Source: Flavobacterium xanthum (GTDB lineage: Bacteria; Bacteroidota; Bacteroidia; Flavobacteriales; Flavobacteriaceae). Taken from it: DNA of 64,000 bases. Made by a program: the position numbers and the translations under genes. Shown piece by piece: positions 9,184-17,846 of this stretch. The DNA lies in assembly GCF_900142695.1 (NCBI RefSeq), contig NZ_FRBU01000020.1, positions 1 through 64,000 on the forward strand. Reading direction: 5' to 3'. The notes under the pieces were generated by a model. The model did no database searches, had not been told where the DNA came from, and worked only from the letters and a program-made list of their open reading frames with translations. Each line of letters begins with the position of its first letter. Positions within the stretch are counted from its first letter, which is position 1.

Positions 9184-10098
9184 ATGAAATACAACAATAT
9201 ACTCGAAACAATAGGCAATACACCACATGTAAAAATCAATCGCTTATTTGGCACTGACCATAATGTCTGGATCAAACTAGAACGTGCTAATCCTGGAGCC
9301 AGCATCAAGGATAGAATCGCATTGGCTATGATAGAGGACGCCGAAGAAAAGGGATTACTCAAAGAAGGGAGTACCATTATTGAAGCCACATCTGGAAATA
9401 CAGGCATTGGACTTGCTATGGTAGCAGCGGTTAAAGGCTATAAGTTAATACTTGTTATGCCAGAATCGATGTCGATAGAAAGACGCCGACTCATGAGCCT
9501 CTATGGTGCTGAATTTGTATTAACGCCTCGTGAAAAAGGAATGAAAGGCGCACTGGAAAAGGCAAATGAACTGGTAACAGAAATACCAAATGCTTGGTCA
9601 CCGCTTCAGTTTGACAACCCAGCAAATATTGCTATTCATAAGACTACGACTGCTCAAGAAATCATAAAAGCATTTCCTGATGGCCTAGATTATATGATCA
9701 CTGGCGTAGGTACTGGCGGTCACATCACAGGTTGTGCTGAAATCTTGAAACAACATTTCCCTAACTTAAAAGTCTATGCCGTAGAGCCGGAAGCATCGCC
9801 CGTAATTAGTGGAGGTACACCCGCTCCTCATCCTATTCAAGGAATCGGTGCTGGATTTATCCCTACAAACCTACATACGGATTTATTAGATGGAACCATT
9901 CAAGTGAGTAAAGAGGAAGCATTTGCTTACACCCAAAGGGCAGCAAAAGAAGAAGGAATGTTCATTGGAATTTCCTCGGGAGCATCACTGGCGGCAGTAG
10001 CAAAGAAATTAGCTGAAATCCCTAAAGACGCTAAAATATTGACTTTTTGTTATGATACAGGTGAACATTATTTAAGTATTGAAGGATTGTTTGTTTAA
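9184..10098 (+). CDS. cysM: Cysteine synthase (O-acetylserine sulfhydrylase), CysM-like
   Basis: This PLP enzyme makes cysteine from O-acetylserine and sulfide. The PLP lysine is K42 in [11 protein letters not shown], the substrate loop is [10 protein letters not shown], and the phosphate-binding loop is GTGGHITG. The length of 304 residues and the short N-terminus fit the CysK/CysM family. Choosing CysM over CysK is uncertain from sequence alone. It lies 5 bp downstream of cysE, so the two are almost certainly cotranscribed from the TATCTTTG promoter at 8286. Confidence 0.93.
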   Translation: MKYNNILETIGNTPHVKINRLFGTDHNVWIKLERANPGASIKDRIALAMIEDAEEKGLLKEGSTIIEATSGNTGIGLAMVAAVKGYKLILVMPESMSIERRRLMSLYGAEFVLTPREKGMKGALEKANELVTEIPNAWSPLQFDNPANIAIHKTTTAQEIIKAFPDGLDYMITGVGTGGHITGCAEILKQHFPNLKVYAVEPEASPVISGGTPAPHPIQGIGAGFIPTNLHTDLLDGTIQVSKEEAFAYTQRAAKEEGMFIGISSGASLAAVAKKLAEIPKDAKILTFCYDTGEHYLSIEGLFV

Positions 10099-10187
10099 AT
10101 AAAAATGCTTTTTAAAGTTTCCATGCCGAAAAATTATTGAGTACATAATAGTTCATTTGTGAAAAACACAAAAAAAACATAAAAATG

Positions 10188-10226
10188 AAAATGCCCCAAA
10201 AAGTTAGATACTATTTGGGGCATTTC
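10188..10226 (-). terminator. Bidirectional terminator between cysM and rluD
   Basis: Inverted repeat AAATGCCCCAAA / TTTGGGGCATTT with A and T tracts on either side. It serves the minus-strand rluD and perhaps also cysM. Confidence 0.85.
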
Positions 10227-10230
10227 TATT

Positions 10231-11274
10231 CTACTCTTCTTCGTCCGGGCCATGAGATTTGGAATATCCTCTCCACTTCTCAATGCAATCTTGTAAATCC
10301 TGTGGGAGCTCAGTATCAAAACGCATCATCTCACCGGTTGTAGGATGCACAAAGCCTAAAGTCTTTGCATGTAACGCCTGCCTTGGTAATACTTTGAAAC
10401 AATTATCAATAAATTGCTTGTATTTTGTAAATGTAGTTCCTTTCAAAATCAAATGACCGCCGTAGCGCTCGTCATTAAAAAGAGGGTGTCCTATGTGTTT
10501 TAAATGGGCCCGAATTTGATGTGTTCTCCCCGTTTCTAGTTGGCACGAAATCAAAGTAACGTAACCAAAACGTTCCAGAACTTTGTAATGTGTGACAGCC
10601 GGTTTCCCTATTTCTGGGTCGGCAAAAACGGCCATCTGCATGCGATCTTTCAGGTGACGCGCTAAGTTTCCTTCAATAGTCCCGTGCTCTTCTGTTACAT
10701 TTCCCCAAACCAAAGCTACATATTCCCTTTCAGAAGTTTTTGCTTCAAATTGCTTAGCCAGATGCGTCATGGCAGCTTCGGTTTTGGCAATCACTAACAA
10801 TCCGGAAGTATCTTTATCGATTCGATGCACTAAGCCGGGGCGCTCGCTACTGTTCATGGGCAAGTTATCAAAATGATAGGCTAATGCATGAACTAACGTT
10901 CCAGTATAATTCCCGTGACCAGGGTGTACCACCATTCCTGGCACTTTATTTATCAATAATAAAGTCTCATCTTCATAAACTATATTTAGCGGAATATTCT
11001 CTGGAATGATATGATTTTCATACGGAGGATGCGTCAGCATAACCCGAACCACATCATTCGCTTTCACCTTGTAATTTGACTTAACAGTCGCATCATTCAC
11101 AAAAATATTACCTTCTGTTGCGGCAGTTTGTATTTTATTCCGAGTCGCATTTTGGATAAGACCCATTAAATATTTATCAATTCGTAAAGAGGCTTGCCCT
11201 TTTGGAACCTCAAATCTAAAATGTTCAAATAACTCCTCTTCTAAATCTATGGTATCTCTATTATTGTTCATCAA
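10231..11274 (-). CDS. rluD: RluD-type 23S rRNA pseudouridine synthase
   Basis: This is an RluA-family pseudouridine synthase that modifies large-subunit rRNA. An S4 RNA-binding domain lies at about residues 28-85. The catalytic domain follows, with HRIDKDTSGLLV (catalytic D153) and the conserved GRTHQIRAHL motif. The length (347 residues) is normal for RluD. Its start overlaps the end of the upstream PASTA gene by 14 bp, so the two are translated from one message. The acidic C-terminal tail (SHGPDEEE) is slightly longer than in the minimal family. Confidence 0.92.
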   Translation of the reverse strand: MMNNNRDTIDLEEELFEHFRFEVPKGQASLRIDKYLMGLIQNATRNKIQTAATEGNIFVNDATVKSNYKVKANDVVRVMLTHPPYENHIIPENIPLNIVYEDETLLLINKVPGMVVHPGHGNYTGTLVHALAYHFDNLPMNSSERPGLVHRIDKDTSGLLVIAKTEAAMTHLAKQFEAKTSEREYVALVWGNVTEEHGTIEGNLARHLKDRMQMAVFADPEIGKPAVTHYKVLERFGYVTLISCQLETGRTHQIRAHLKHIGHPLFNDERYGGHLILKGTTFTKYKQFIDNCFKVLPRQALHAKTLGFVHPTTGEMMRFDTELPQDLQDCIEKWRGYSKSHGPDEEE

Positions 11275-11884
11275 CTGGTGTTTCTTCTATTGGGGCTGCC
11301 AGCGTATCGACAGCATTTTCTTCTTCTTGGTAACTCATTTTTCCGTCCCCTAAAACCAAATCAATTTTAGATGATTTCAGGACTCTGTCACCTACTTTTA
11401 GGTTTCTCCCTTTAAAACGCATTTCTAACACCATATCTTTTCCAAGATTGGGCACATACGTTACGGTACCTTCTTCAAGTCCTAAAGCTTTCAATGTAGG
11501 CACGGCTTCACGATACGTTTTTTCAATTAAATCTGGAATTCGAACAGACGAAAATCCAGAAGTATTAATCTTAATATATATTTTTCTACCTACTTTTACT
11601 TTCGTTCCAGGCGTAGGATCTTGCTCTACCACACTAAATTGAGGAAAATCACTTCTATAATCCACACTGTCCAACAGTACGTAATCTAAATCTAATTCAT
11701 CCAGTTTGGTTTCCACTTGTTCTTCGGTAAGCTTGCGCAAATCCGGCACTGAAATTTCATGACCGTGATCTGTGGTAAAAGTCAACCAATGCATAAACAA
11801 ATAGCCTAAAGCGGCAATAATGGCAAAAGCAATCAATACTTGTACAAGAAAGACACGGCTAGTAAGATACTTACGTAAACTCAT
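11261..11884 (-). CDS. PASTA-domain membrane protein
   Basis: A short cytoplasmic N-terminus (MSLRKYLTSR) is followed by one transmembrane helix (about residues 12-32) and tandem PASTA domains, each with an IPDL- or VPDL-type start and PTPGTKVKVG-like loops. PASTA domains bind peptidoglycan fragments; this protein has no kinase domain. The start at 11884 is preferred to an upstream ATG at 11929 because an exact TAnnTTTG promoter element (11905-11912) lies between them. The result is 207 residues. It overlaps rluD downstream, and PASTA-RluD pairing is common in Bacteroidetes. Confidence 0.88.
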   Translation of the reverse strand: MSLRKYLTSRVFLVQVLIAFAIIAALGYLFMHWLTFTTDHGHEISVPDLRKLTEEQVETKLDELDLDYVLLDSVDYRSDFPQFSVVEQDPTPGTKVKVGRKIYIKINTSGFSSVRIPDLIEKTYREAVPTLKALGLEEGTVTYVPNLGKDMVLEMRFKGRNLKVGDRVLKSSKIDLVLGDGKMSYQEEENAVDTLAAPIEETPVDEQ

Positions 11885-11904
11885 AAATTTATTTTTATTT
11901 GTGG

Positions 11905-11912
11905 CAAAGATA
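11905..11912 (-). promoter_or_regulatory. Bacteroidetes -7 promoter element of the PASTA-rluD operon
   Basis: On the minus strand this reads TATCTTTG, an exact TAnnTTTG, about 20 bp before the ATG at 11884. It fixes the start of the PASTA gene downstream of it. Confidence 0.65.
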
Positions 11913-11959
11913 AAGCTATTTCGTTTCAAAAAAAATGATAATTTTGTTTAATGCTTTTA

Positions 11960-12042
11960 GGAGCTATTTCCCGCTATTCGTTACAATCTTTTTATCCGCC
12001 GAAAAGGCTGATAAAAAGGATTTTCACTACTATCGGGGCTAG
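11960..12042 (-). repeat. Dispersed ~80-bp palindromic element, copy C
   Basis: On the minus strand it reads CTAGCCCCGATAGTAGTG, then AAAATCCTTTTTATC, a CCTTTTCGGC-type loop, GATAAAAAGATTGTAACG, and AATAGCGGGAAATAGCTCC. The central GATAAAAA/TTTTTATC arms form a clear hairpin. It lies between the divergent PASTA and ddl genes. Confidence 0.8.
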
Positions 12043-12101
12043 AATCTCGTGTCAAAAACACCTTATATTTATTTGAACAACTAAGAACAAAACGATACTA
12101 A

Positions 12102-13073
12102 ATGAAAAACATTGCCATCATCATGGGCGGATATTCCAGCGAATATAAAATCTCACTCATCAGCGGAAACGTCGTATATCAATTCCTAGACAAAACGAAA
12201 TACAACGGATTCCGAATCCATATTTTCAAAGAGAAATGGGTTTATGTTGATGCTAATGATGCCGAATTCCCCATCGATAAAAATGATTTTTCAGTAACTG
12301 TTGCTGATAAAAAAATTACTTTCGATTGTGTTTTCAATGCCATTCATGGAACACCTGGCGAAGATGGATTGATGCAGGCCTATTTCGAATTATTGCACAT
12401 CCCGCAAACCTCTTGCGATTATTACCAAGCGGCTTTAACGTTTAACAAACGCGATTTATTATCCGTTTTAAAACCGTACGGAATCAAAACGGCCACTTCC
12501 TATTACTTAAACAAAGGCGATGCTATCAATACTGAAGAAATTGTCGCTAAAGTAGGCTTGCCGTGTTTTGTAAAACCAAATAAAGCGGGTTCCAGTTTCG
12601 GAATTTCAAAAGTAAAAACGGCTGCCGAATTACCAATTGCGATAGAAATGGCCTACAAAGAAGACAACGAAATCATCATCGAAAGTTTTCTTGACGGCAT
12701 TGAAGTTTCAGTTGGAGTAATCAATTATAAAGGAAAAGTTACCGTTTTACCAATTACTGAAATCGTTTCTGACAATGATTTCTTCGATTATGAAGCCAAA
12801 TATTTAGGTAAATCACAAGAAATCACACCAGCAAGAATCTCAGACGAAATGACTCAAAAAGTAAGCGATATAGCCAAACGTGCTTACGAAGTTCTCAAAA
12901 TGAAAGGGTTTTCCCGTAGCGAATTTATATTGGTAAACGGAGAACCACACATGTTGGAAATGAACACCATTCCTGGATTAACTACTGAAAGTTTGATTCC
13001 ACAACAAGCAAAAGCCGCTGGAATTTCACTGGAAGATTTATTTACTAATGCGATAGAATTGGCATTAACCTAA
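12102..13073 (+). CDS. ddl: D-alanine--D-alanine ligase
   Basis: This ATP-grasp enzyme makes the D-Ala-D-Ala dipeptide for peptidoglycan. The N-terminal GGYSSEYKISLISG glycine-rich loop, the ATP-grasp segments VKPNKAGSSFGISKV and the C-terminal LEMNTIPGLT with metal-binding Glu and Asn are all present. The length is 323 residues, normal for Ddl. The start ATG is directly followed by the conserved KNIAIIMGGYSSE strand. It is followed by coaD on the same strand, with a palindromic hairpin element between the two. Confidence 0.94.
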   Translation: MKNIAIIMGGYSSEYKISLISGNVVYQFLDKTKYNGFRIHIFKEKWVYVDANDAEFPIDKNDFSVTVADKKITFDCVFNAIHGTPGEDGLMQAYFELLHIPQTSCDYYQAALTFNKRDLLSVLKPYGIKTATSYYLNKGDAINTEEIVAKVGLPCFVKPNKAGSSFGISKVKTAAELPIAIEMAYKEDNEIIIESFLDGIEVSVGVINYKGKVTVLPITEIVSDNDFFDYEAKYLGKSQEITPARISDEMTQKVSDIAKRAYEVLKMKGFSRSEFILVNGEPHMLEMNTIPGLTTESLIPQQAKAAGISLEDLFTNAIELALT

Positions 13074-13081
13074 ATCATAAC

Positions 13082-13142
13082 TTGTCATTTTTAAGAAGGA
13101 GATAACCAACACAAAAAGATTTCTCCTTTGTCGTAATGACAA
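13082..13142. repeat. Flavobacteriaceae-type hairpin repeat between ddl and coaD
   Basis: Inverted repeat with outer arms TTGTCATT / AATGACAA and inner arms GAAGGAGA / TCTCCTT, separated by an A-rich loop. It resembles the TGTCATTTCGACGAAGGAG-type intergenic palindromes common in Flavobacteriaceae. Confidence 0.7.
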
Positions 13143-13155
13143 AAAAAACATACAC

Positions 13156-13611
13156 ATGAGAAAAGCCATATTCCCAGGATCGTTTGACCCAATCACATTA
13201 GGACATGAAGATATTATCAAAAGAAGCCTTCCACTATTTGATGAAATCGTAATTGCCATTGGAATCAATGCCGAAAAAAAATACATGTTTACCCTTGAGG
13301 AAAGAAAACGGTTTATTGAAGAAACCTTCAAAAACCAACCAAAAGTAACAGTGATTACCTACGAAGGATTGACTATCGATTTGTGCAAAAATATTAAAGC
13401 CGACTTTATACTGCGCGGATTGCGCAATCCAGCCGATTTTGAGTTTGAAAAAGCCATTGCTCACACCAACAGACGCTTGTCAAAAATTGAAACTGTGTTT
13501 TTATTGACCGCTGCAAAAACTTCTTATATCAGCTCCAGTATTGTGAGAGATGTAATTAGAAATCACGGACAATATGAAATGCTAGTTCCTGAAGCAGTAC
13601 GCGTCAAATAA
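13156..13611 (+). CDS. coaD: Phosphopantetheine adenylyltransferase
   Basis: CoaD transfers AMP from ATP to 4'-phosphopantetheine, the penultimate step of coenzyme A synthesis. The nucleotidyltransferase motif FPGSFDPITLGHEDI (T/HxGH type, H17) is at the N-terminus, and the ISSSIVRDV motif (the ISST-type loop) lies near residue 128. The length of 151 residues is typical. The gene is bracketed by two different palindromic repeats, one in each flanking spacer, and is on the same strand as ddl and the PhnA-like gene. Confidence 0.94.
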   Translation: MRKAIFPGSFDPITLGHEDIIKRSLPLFDEIVIAIGINAEKKYMFTLEERKRFIEETFKNQPKVTVITYEGLTIDLCKNIKADFILRGLRNPADFEFEKAIAHTNRRLSKIETVFLLTAAKTSYISSSIVRDVIRNHGQYEMLVPEAVRVK

Positions 13612-13624
13612 TTTAAAAGAGATT

Positions 13625-13684
13625 TTGTCAAGTCTTGCGCAGTCGAGACTAAAAGATAGGTCTCGACTGCGCTCGAGTTGACAA
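13625..13684. repeat. Long hairpin repeat downstream of coaD
   Basis: Two 25-base arms match at 22 positions. The inner 13 bp (GCGCAGTCGAGAC / GTCTCGACTGCGC) are perfect, and the outer TTGTCAA / TTGACAA also pair. The loop is about 10 bases. No T run follows, so it is more likely a repeat element than a classic terminator. Confidence 0.75.
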
Positions 13685-13757
13685 ATAAACAGTAATAATA
13701 TTACTTGTGAAACGAAGCAAGAAGCCGTACTTTCACCAAAAATAAAAGCCTTTAAAT

Positions 13758-14336
13758 ATGAGTGTAGAAAGAGAATTAAATAAACGCAGTGGATCTAAGT
13801 GTGAACTTTGTGGTGCTACCGAAAACCTAAAAGTATATGAAGTCCTTCCAGCAAAAAAAGGTGGAATTGACGAAAGTATCTTGGCTTGCAGTACTTGTAT
13901 TGACCAAATTGAAAACCCAGAGACACTAGATTTAAATCATTGGAGATGTCTAAATGACAGTATGTGGAATGAGAATGCAGCGGTGCAAGTTGTTGCTTGG
14001 AGAATGTTAAGTCGTTTGCGAGCTTCAGGATGGCCACAGGAATTATTAGACCAAATGTATTTAGACGAAGATACTTTGGCGTGGGCTCAAGCAACGGGAG
14101 AAGGAGAAGAAGAGGAAAACAAAGTGATTCATAGAGATAGCAATGGAGTGATTCTTGAAATAGGAGACTCAGTGGTTTTAATCAAAGATCTGAAAGTAAA
14201 AGGTTCAAGCATGGTAGCCAAACAAGGAACTGCAGTGCGTAACATTCGTTTAGATCACGAAAATGCGGAATACATAGAAGGAAAAGTAGATGGTCAAACT
14301 ATTGTAATTATTACTGCTTATGTGAAGAAAATATAG
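13758..14336 (+). CDS. PhnA/YjdM-family zinc-ribbon protein
   Basis: An N-terminal zinc ribbon has paired CxxC motifs (C15/C18 in CELC and C44/C47 in CSTC). It is followed by a spacer rich in Trp and Glu and a C-terminal PhnA SH3-like domain (from about residue 125, with GDSVVLIKDLKVKGSS). The family was once annotated as an alkylphosphonate uptake operon protein, but its biochemical role is not established, and no phosphonate genes lie nearby. It stands alone, with a strong terminator downstream. Confidence 0.85.
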   Translation: MSVERELNKRSGSKCELCGATENLKVYEVLPAKKGGIDESILACSTCIDQIENPETLDLNHWRCLNDSMWNENAAVQVVAWRMLSRLRASGWPQELLDQMYLDEDTLAWAQATGEGEEEENKVIHRDSNGVILEIGDSVVLIKDLKVKGSSMVAKQGTAVRNIRLDHENAEYIEGKVDGQTIVIITAYVKKI

Positions 14337-14430
14337 TTTTTTATATTTTCAGTCGCAGTCACAGTTTTCAGTGCCTTAAGTTGAAAAAAGTAATCGGTTG
14401 CGATGCACTTTTTTCAATTGATCTAAAAAA

Positions 14431-14474
14431 AAATCGTTAACAGTAAGAGTATTTTTACTGTTAACGATTTTTTT
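14431..14474. terminator. Bidirectional terminator after the PhnA-like gene
   Basis: A near-perfect stem AATCGTTAACAGTAA / TTACTGTTAACGATT is flanked by A and T runs. The following 100 bases contain imperfect ACTGAACACTGAA-like direct repeats up to the end of the convergent helicase gene. Confidence 0.85.
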
Positions 14475-14573
14475 TATTAGACTAATTTTACTGATTACTA
14501 AAAGCTGAAAACTGATCACTCTTTTCACTGTTCACTCTTTTAAAACTGAACACTGAATACTAAAAACTGAACA

Positions 14574-15923
14574 CTAATTCTCCTCTTCTTTCTTTATTAC
14601 TTTTCTCGCAACTTCAATTTTAAATTTCTTACCTTTCATTTTCTCCTCTTTAATGGCGTTCAATAAATCTTTTACTTTATTGAATTTCACGGCCGCAAAA
14701 GAGATAAAATCTTTCACTTCAATCAATCCTAAATCGCCTTTTTCAAGTTTTCCCTTTTGAGAAAAGAAACCTACGATGTCAATTTTGTTCAATTTATTTT
14801 TCTTCCCACCACTGATGTAAATGGTTTGAAATTCCGGTGGTTTTGGTAATGATGTGGAGTTTTCTACTTTCAAAGCTTCCATTCCGTAGTCAATATAATC
14901 CATTTTTTTCTCACTTTCATGAGCAATAATATAGGCTGTTCCTGAAGCCAACATACGTGCTGTACGTCCGTTTCTGTGTGTAAATTCATCTTCTTTGGAA
15001 GGTAAATGATAATGAATTACGTGATTCATCTCCGGAATATCAAGTCCACGAGCCGCTAAATCCGTTGTGATTAAATAACTCACACTTCCATTACGAAATT
15101 GAATTAAAGCGCGTTCTCTTTCGTCCTGATCCATTCCGCCATGATAATACGTAGCATAAATTCCTTTTTCGTTCAACGTGTCACTAATGCGTTCTGCAGC
15201 ATCACGATGGTTGCAAAAAACAATAGCCGATTGTGATTTCAATGAACAAATCAAGTTGAACAAACTTCCTATTTTGTCTTTTTCTTTCGAAATCACCATT
15301 TTCATCGAAAGGTTCGTTTCTTCCTCATTTTCTGGAATAAAGTCCAAAATCGTTGGGTTCACCACTCTAGTGTATCTTGGAATCTCAATATCGGAAGTTG
15401 CCGAAACCAAAACGCGTTTGTTCAGTTTGGTTAACTTTCCTATGATAAATGACATTTGCTCATGGAAACCCAATTGCAAAGATTTATCAAATTCATCCAG
15501 AATTAATGTTTGGATTTTATCCACACGGTAAGTTCCTCTGTCAATATGATCGGCAATTCTCCCAGGAGTTCCTATTAAAACAGCGGGTGGATTGCTTAAA
15601 TTTTTAATTTCAGTATCTATAGAATGTCCGCCGTAACACACATTTACTTTATAATCGGTTCCCATTTTTTTCCAAACCTGCTCAATTTGCAATCCCAATT
15701 CTCGCGATGGAACTAAGATTAAACATTGAACGGATTGGATTTCTGGTTGTAGCATTTCTAAAATGGGCAACAAAAAAGCCAAGGTCTTCCCTGAACCTGT
15801 TGGCGAAAGCAATAAAATATTACTATCATTCAAAATTGCATCTTGTGCAACTTCTTGCATTTCATTCAGGCTTTCGATACCTAAATTCAAAAGTATATTG
15901 TTGGAATGGTGTTTCTTATTCAT
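14574..15923 (-). CDS. DEAD-box family ATP-dependent RNA helicase, DbpA-like
   Basis: The protein has a Q-motif-like N-terminus and Walker A SPTGSGKT (K46). Motif II reads DEFD rather than DEAD. Motif III is SAT, and the C-terminal helicase domain ends with HRNGRTARM. The last ~75 residues form a DbpA-type RNA-binding domain (IYISGGKKNKLNKIDIVGFF), which in E. coli DbpA directs the helicase to 23S rRNA. The length of 449 residues fits. A ribosome-assembly role is inferred from the domain. An exact TAnnTTTG element precedes the start. Confidence 0.9.
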   Translation of the reverse strand: MNKKHHSNNILLNLGIESLNEMQEVAQDAILNDSNILLLSPTGSGKTLAFLLPILEMLQPEIQSVQCLILVPSRELGLQIEQVWKKMGTDYKVNVCYGGHSIDTEIKNLSNPPAVLIGTPGRIADHIDRGTYRVDKIQTLILDEFDKSLQLGFHEQMSFIIGKLTKLNKRVLVSATSDIEIPRYTRVVNPTILDFIPENEEETNLSMKMVISKEKDKIGSLFNLICSLKSQSAIVFCNHRDAAERISDTLNEKGIYATYYHGGMDQDERERALIQFRNGSVSYLITTDLAARGLDIPEMNHVIHYHLPSKEDEFTHRNGRTARMLASGTAYIIAHESEKKMDYIDYGMEALKVENSTSLPKPPEFQTIYISGGKKNKLNKIDIVGFFSQKGKLEKGDLGLIEVKDFISFAAVKFNKVKDLLNAIKEEKMKGKKFKIEVARKVIKKEEEN

Positions 15924-15937
15924 TTTTATTATTTGTG

Positions 15938-15945
15938 CAAAGGTA
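15938..15945 (-). promoter_or_regulatory. Bacteroidetes -7 promoter element of the helicase gene
   Basis: The minus strand reads TACCTTTG, an exact TAnnTTTG, 15 bp before the helicase ATG. No clear -33 TTG was found at the expected distance. Confidence 0.5.
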
Positions 15946-16057
15946 ATTTTAAATTTTAAATTATCATTTTTTTAAATTGAGCGCTTCCTTTTCCACCTAT
16001 CATTTCTATAGCTTTAGAAAAAAAGCTACATTTGATATTCACTTTAAAAACCGAAAG

Positions 16058-17788
16058 ATGAGATTTTTCACATTCCTTTTTTTATTACTCGCCATCAGTT
16101 CATTTGCACAAAAAACAAATAGATACGATACATTTTTCGAAAAAGGGAATGGAAATCAGTCTGCTAGTTATCAAGAGACGATTGCATATTACAAACTTTT
16201 GGCAGATGATTTTCCTACTATTGAAATGCAAAAAATGGGATTGACAGACAGTGGCGAACCTTTGCATATGGTAATTTTCAATCCTGAGAAGGAATTCAAT
16301 TTTGGAAACATCCAAAAAAACAAAGCGGTAATTTTACTTAACAATGGCATTCACGCAGGCGAACCAGACGGAATTGACGCTTCAATGCAATTATTTAGAG
16401 ATTTGGCCTTAGGTAAAATAAAAGCACCTAAAAATACGGTTATCGTCTGTATTCCGATATATAATATTGGAGGCGCTTTGAATAGAAACTCGACCTCAAG
16501 AGCCAATCAAGATGGACCGGAAATCTACGGATTTCGCGGGAATGCTAGAAACTATGATTTGAATCGGGATTTTATAAAGTCAGATACCCGAAACACGAAA
16601 AGTTTTGTTGAAATTTTCCATAAAATAAATGCTGATGTTTTTATTGACAATCACGTGAGCAATGGGGCAGATTATCAGTACAAACTTACCTACATTATGA
16701 CCCAACATAACAAATTAGGAACCGTATTAGGTGATTTTTTAAATTCCGAAATGATACCAGCCTTAGTCAAAGATTTACAAAAAAAAGATATCGAAAGTAC
16801 GCCTTATGTCAATGCCTTTCAGGATACACCGGACAAAGGTTTTGGTCAATTTTTTGAGAGTCCACGATTTGCTACTGGCTACACTTCATTGTTTAATACC
16901 ATTGGGTTTGTGGTAGAAACGCACATGCTTAAAAAATATGCCGATCGCGTAAAAGTGACGTACGAATACATGCGTTCCACCATTGATTTTACGGATGCTA
17001 ATTACAAAAAAATCAAACAGCTGCGTTTGAAAAATGAAGAGCAGTACCAACCAAAAAAATCATACACGATAAAATGGGAAATTGACAGTACCAAAACGGT
17101 TCCCTTTTCTTTTTTAGGCTATGAAGCCAGTTACAAAAAAAGTGATGTGACATCAGGAAATCGCTTGTTTTATGACAAAACAAAACCATTCAAAAAAGAC
17201 ATTCCGTACAGCAAAGAATTCAAATCCACAAAAGAAATAATAATTCCGGAAGCATATATTATTCCAAAAGGATTTTGGCCAGTTATTGAATTATTAAAGA
17301 ACAATACAATCACCTATCGCCAATTAAAAAATGATACTATAATTGAAGTCGAAAGCTATAGAATTGCTGATTTCAAAACGACAAATGCTGCTTATGAAGG
17401 ACATTATTTGCACCGAAACACATCGGTTACTTCTAAAACTGAGAAAGTGGCTTTCGCCAAAGGAGATTACGTTATTCCTACACAACAAAAGGGGATCAAA
17501 TATTTATTGGAAACACTAGAACCGGAAGCAATTGATTCTTTTTTCAATTGGAATTTTTTCGATACAATGCTACAACAAAAAGAAGGATATTCTGATTATG
17601 TTTTTGAAGATTCTGCTACTCAGATTTTGAAAGAAAATCAAAAATTAAAAGCTGAATTTGATTTAAAAAAACAAAGTGATGTGAATTTCATCAACAATCC
17701 CGAAGCGCAACTGGACTGGATCTACAAACATTCTGCTTACTATGAAAAGGCACATTTACAATATCCCGTATATCGTATTTTGAAATAA
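16058..17788 (+). CDS. Secreted M14-family zinc carboxypeptidase
   Basis: The start at 16058 gives a classic signal peptide (MRFFTFLFLLLAISSFAQ, cleavage near residue 18). An upstream in-frame ATG at 15977 would put 27 polar residues in front of it and is rejected. The M14 zinc site is visible as GIHAGEPDG (His and Glu) and the third ligand His in DNHVSNGADY, with a candidate catalytic Glu in FVVETHML. The C-terminal third is outside the peptidase fold. At 576 residues it is a large periplasmic or outer-surface peptidase. It is convergent with the NUDIX gene over a shared terminator. Confidence 0.88.
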   Translation: MRFFTFLFLLLAISSFAQKTNRYDTFFEKGNGNQSASYQETIAYYKLLADDFPTIEMQKMGLTDSGEPLHMVIFNPEKEFNFGNIQKNKAVILLNNGIHAGEPDGIDASMQLFRDLALGKIKAPKNTVIVCIPIYNIGGALNRNSTSRANQDGPEIYGFRGNARNYDLNRDFIKSDTRNTKSFVEIFHKINADVFIDNHVSNGADYQYKLTYIMTQHNKLGTVLGDFLNSEMIPALVKDLQKKDIESTPYVNAFQDTPDKGFGQFFESPRFATGYTSLFNTIGFVVETHMLKKYADRVKVTYEYMRSTIDFTDANYKKIKQLRLKNEEQYQPKKSYTIKWEIDSTKTVPFSFLGYEASYKKSDVTSGNRLFYDKTKPFKKDIPYSKEFKSTKEIIIPEAYIIPKGFWPVIELLKNNTITYRQLKNDTIIEVESYRIADFKTTNAAYEGHYLHRNTSVTSKTEKVAFAKGDYVIPTQQKGIKYLLETLEPEAIDSFFNWNFFDTMLQQKEGYSDYVFEDSATQILKENQKLKAEFDLKKQSDVNFINNPEAQLDWIYKHSAYYEKAHLQYPVYRILK

Positions 17789-17806
17789 AATTACTTTTTC
17801 AAAAAA

Positions 17807-17845
17807 AATGCCCCCAAATAGTGTTGACTTTCTGGGGGCATTTCA
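17807..17845. terminator. Bidirectional terminator between M14 peptidase and NUDIX genes
   Basis: Stem AAATGCCCCCA / TGGGGGCATTT with an A run on the left, serving both convergent genes. Confidence 0.85.
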
Positions 17846-17846
17846 T

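Noticed and set aside
11885..11929. Longer N-terminus of the PASTA protein from ATG 11929.
   Set aside because: An exact TAnnTTTG promoter element (11905-11912) lies inside this extension, and the residues have no family match.
15977..16057. Longer N-terminus of the M14 peptidase from ATG 15977.
   Set aside because: It places polar residues before a clear signal peptide beginning at 16058.
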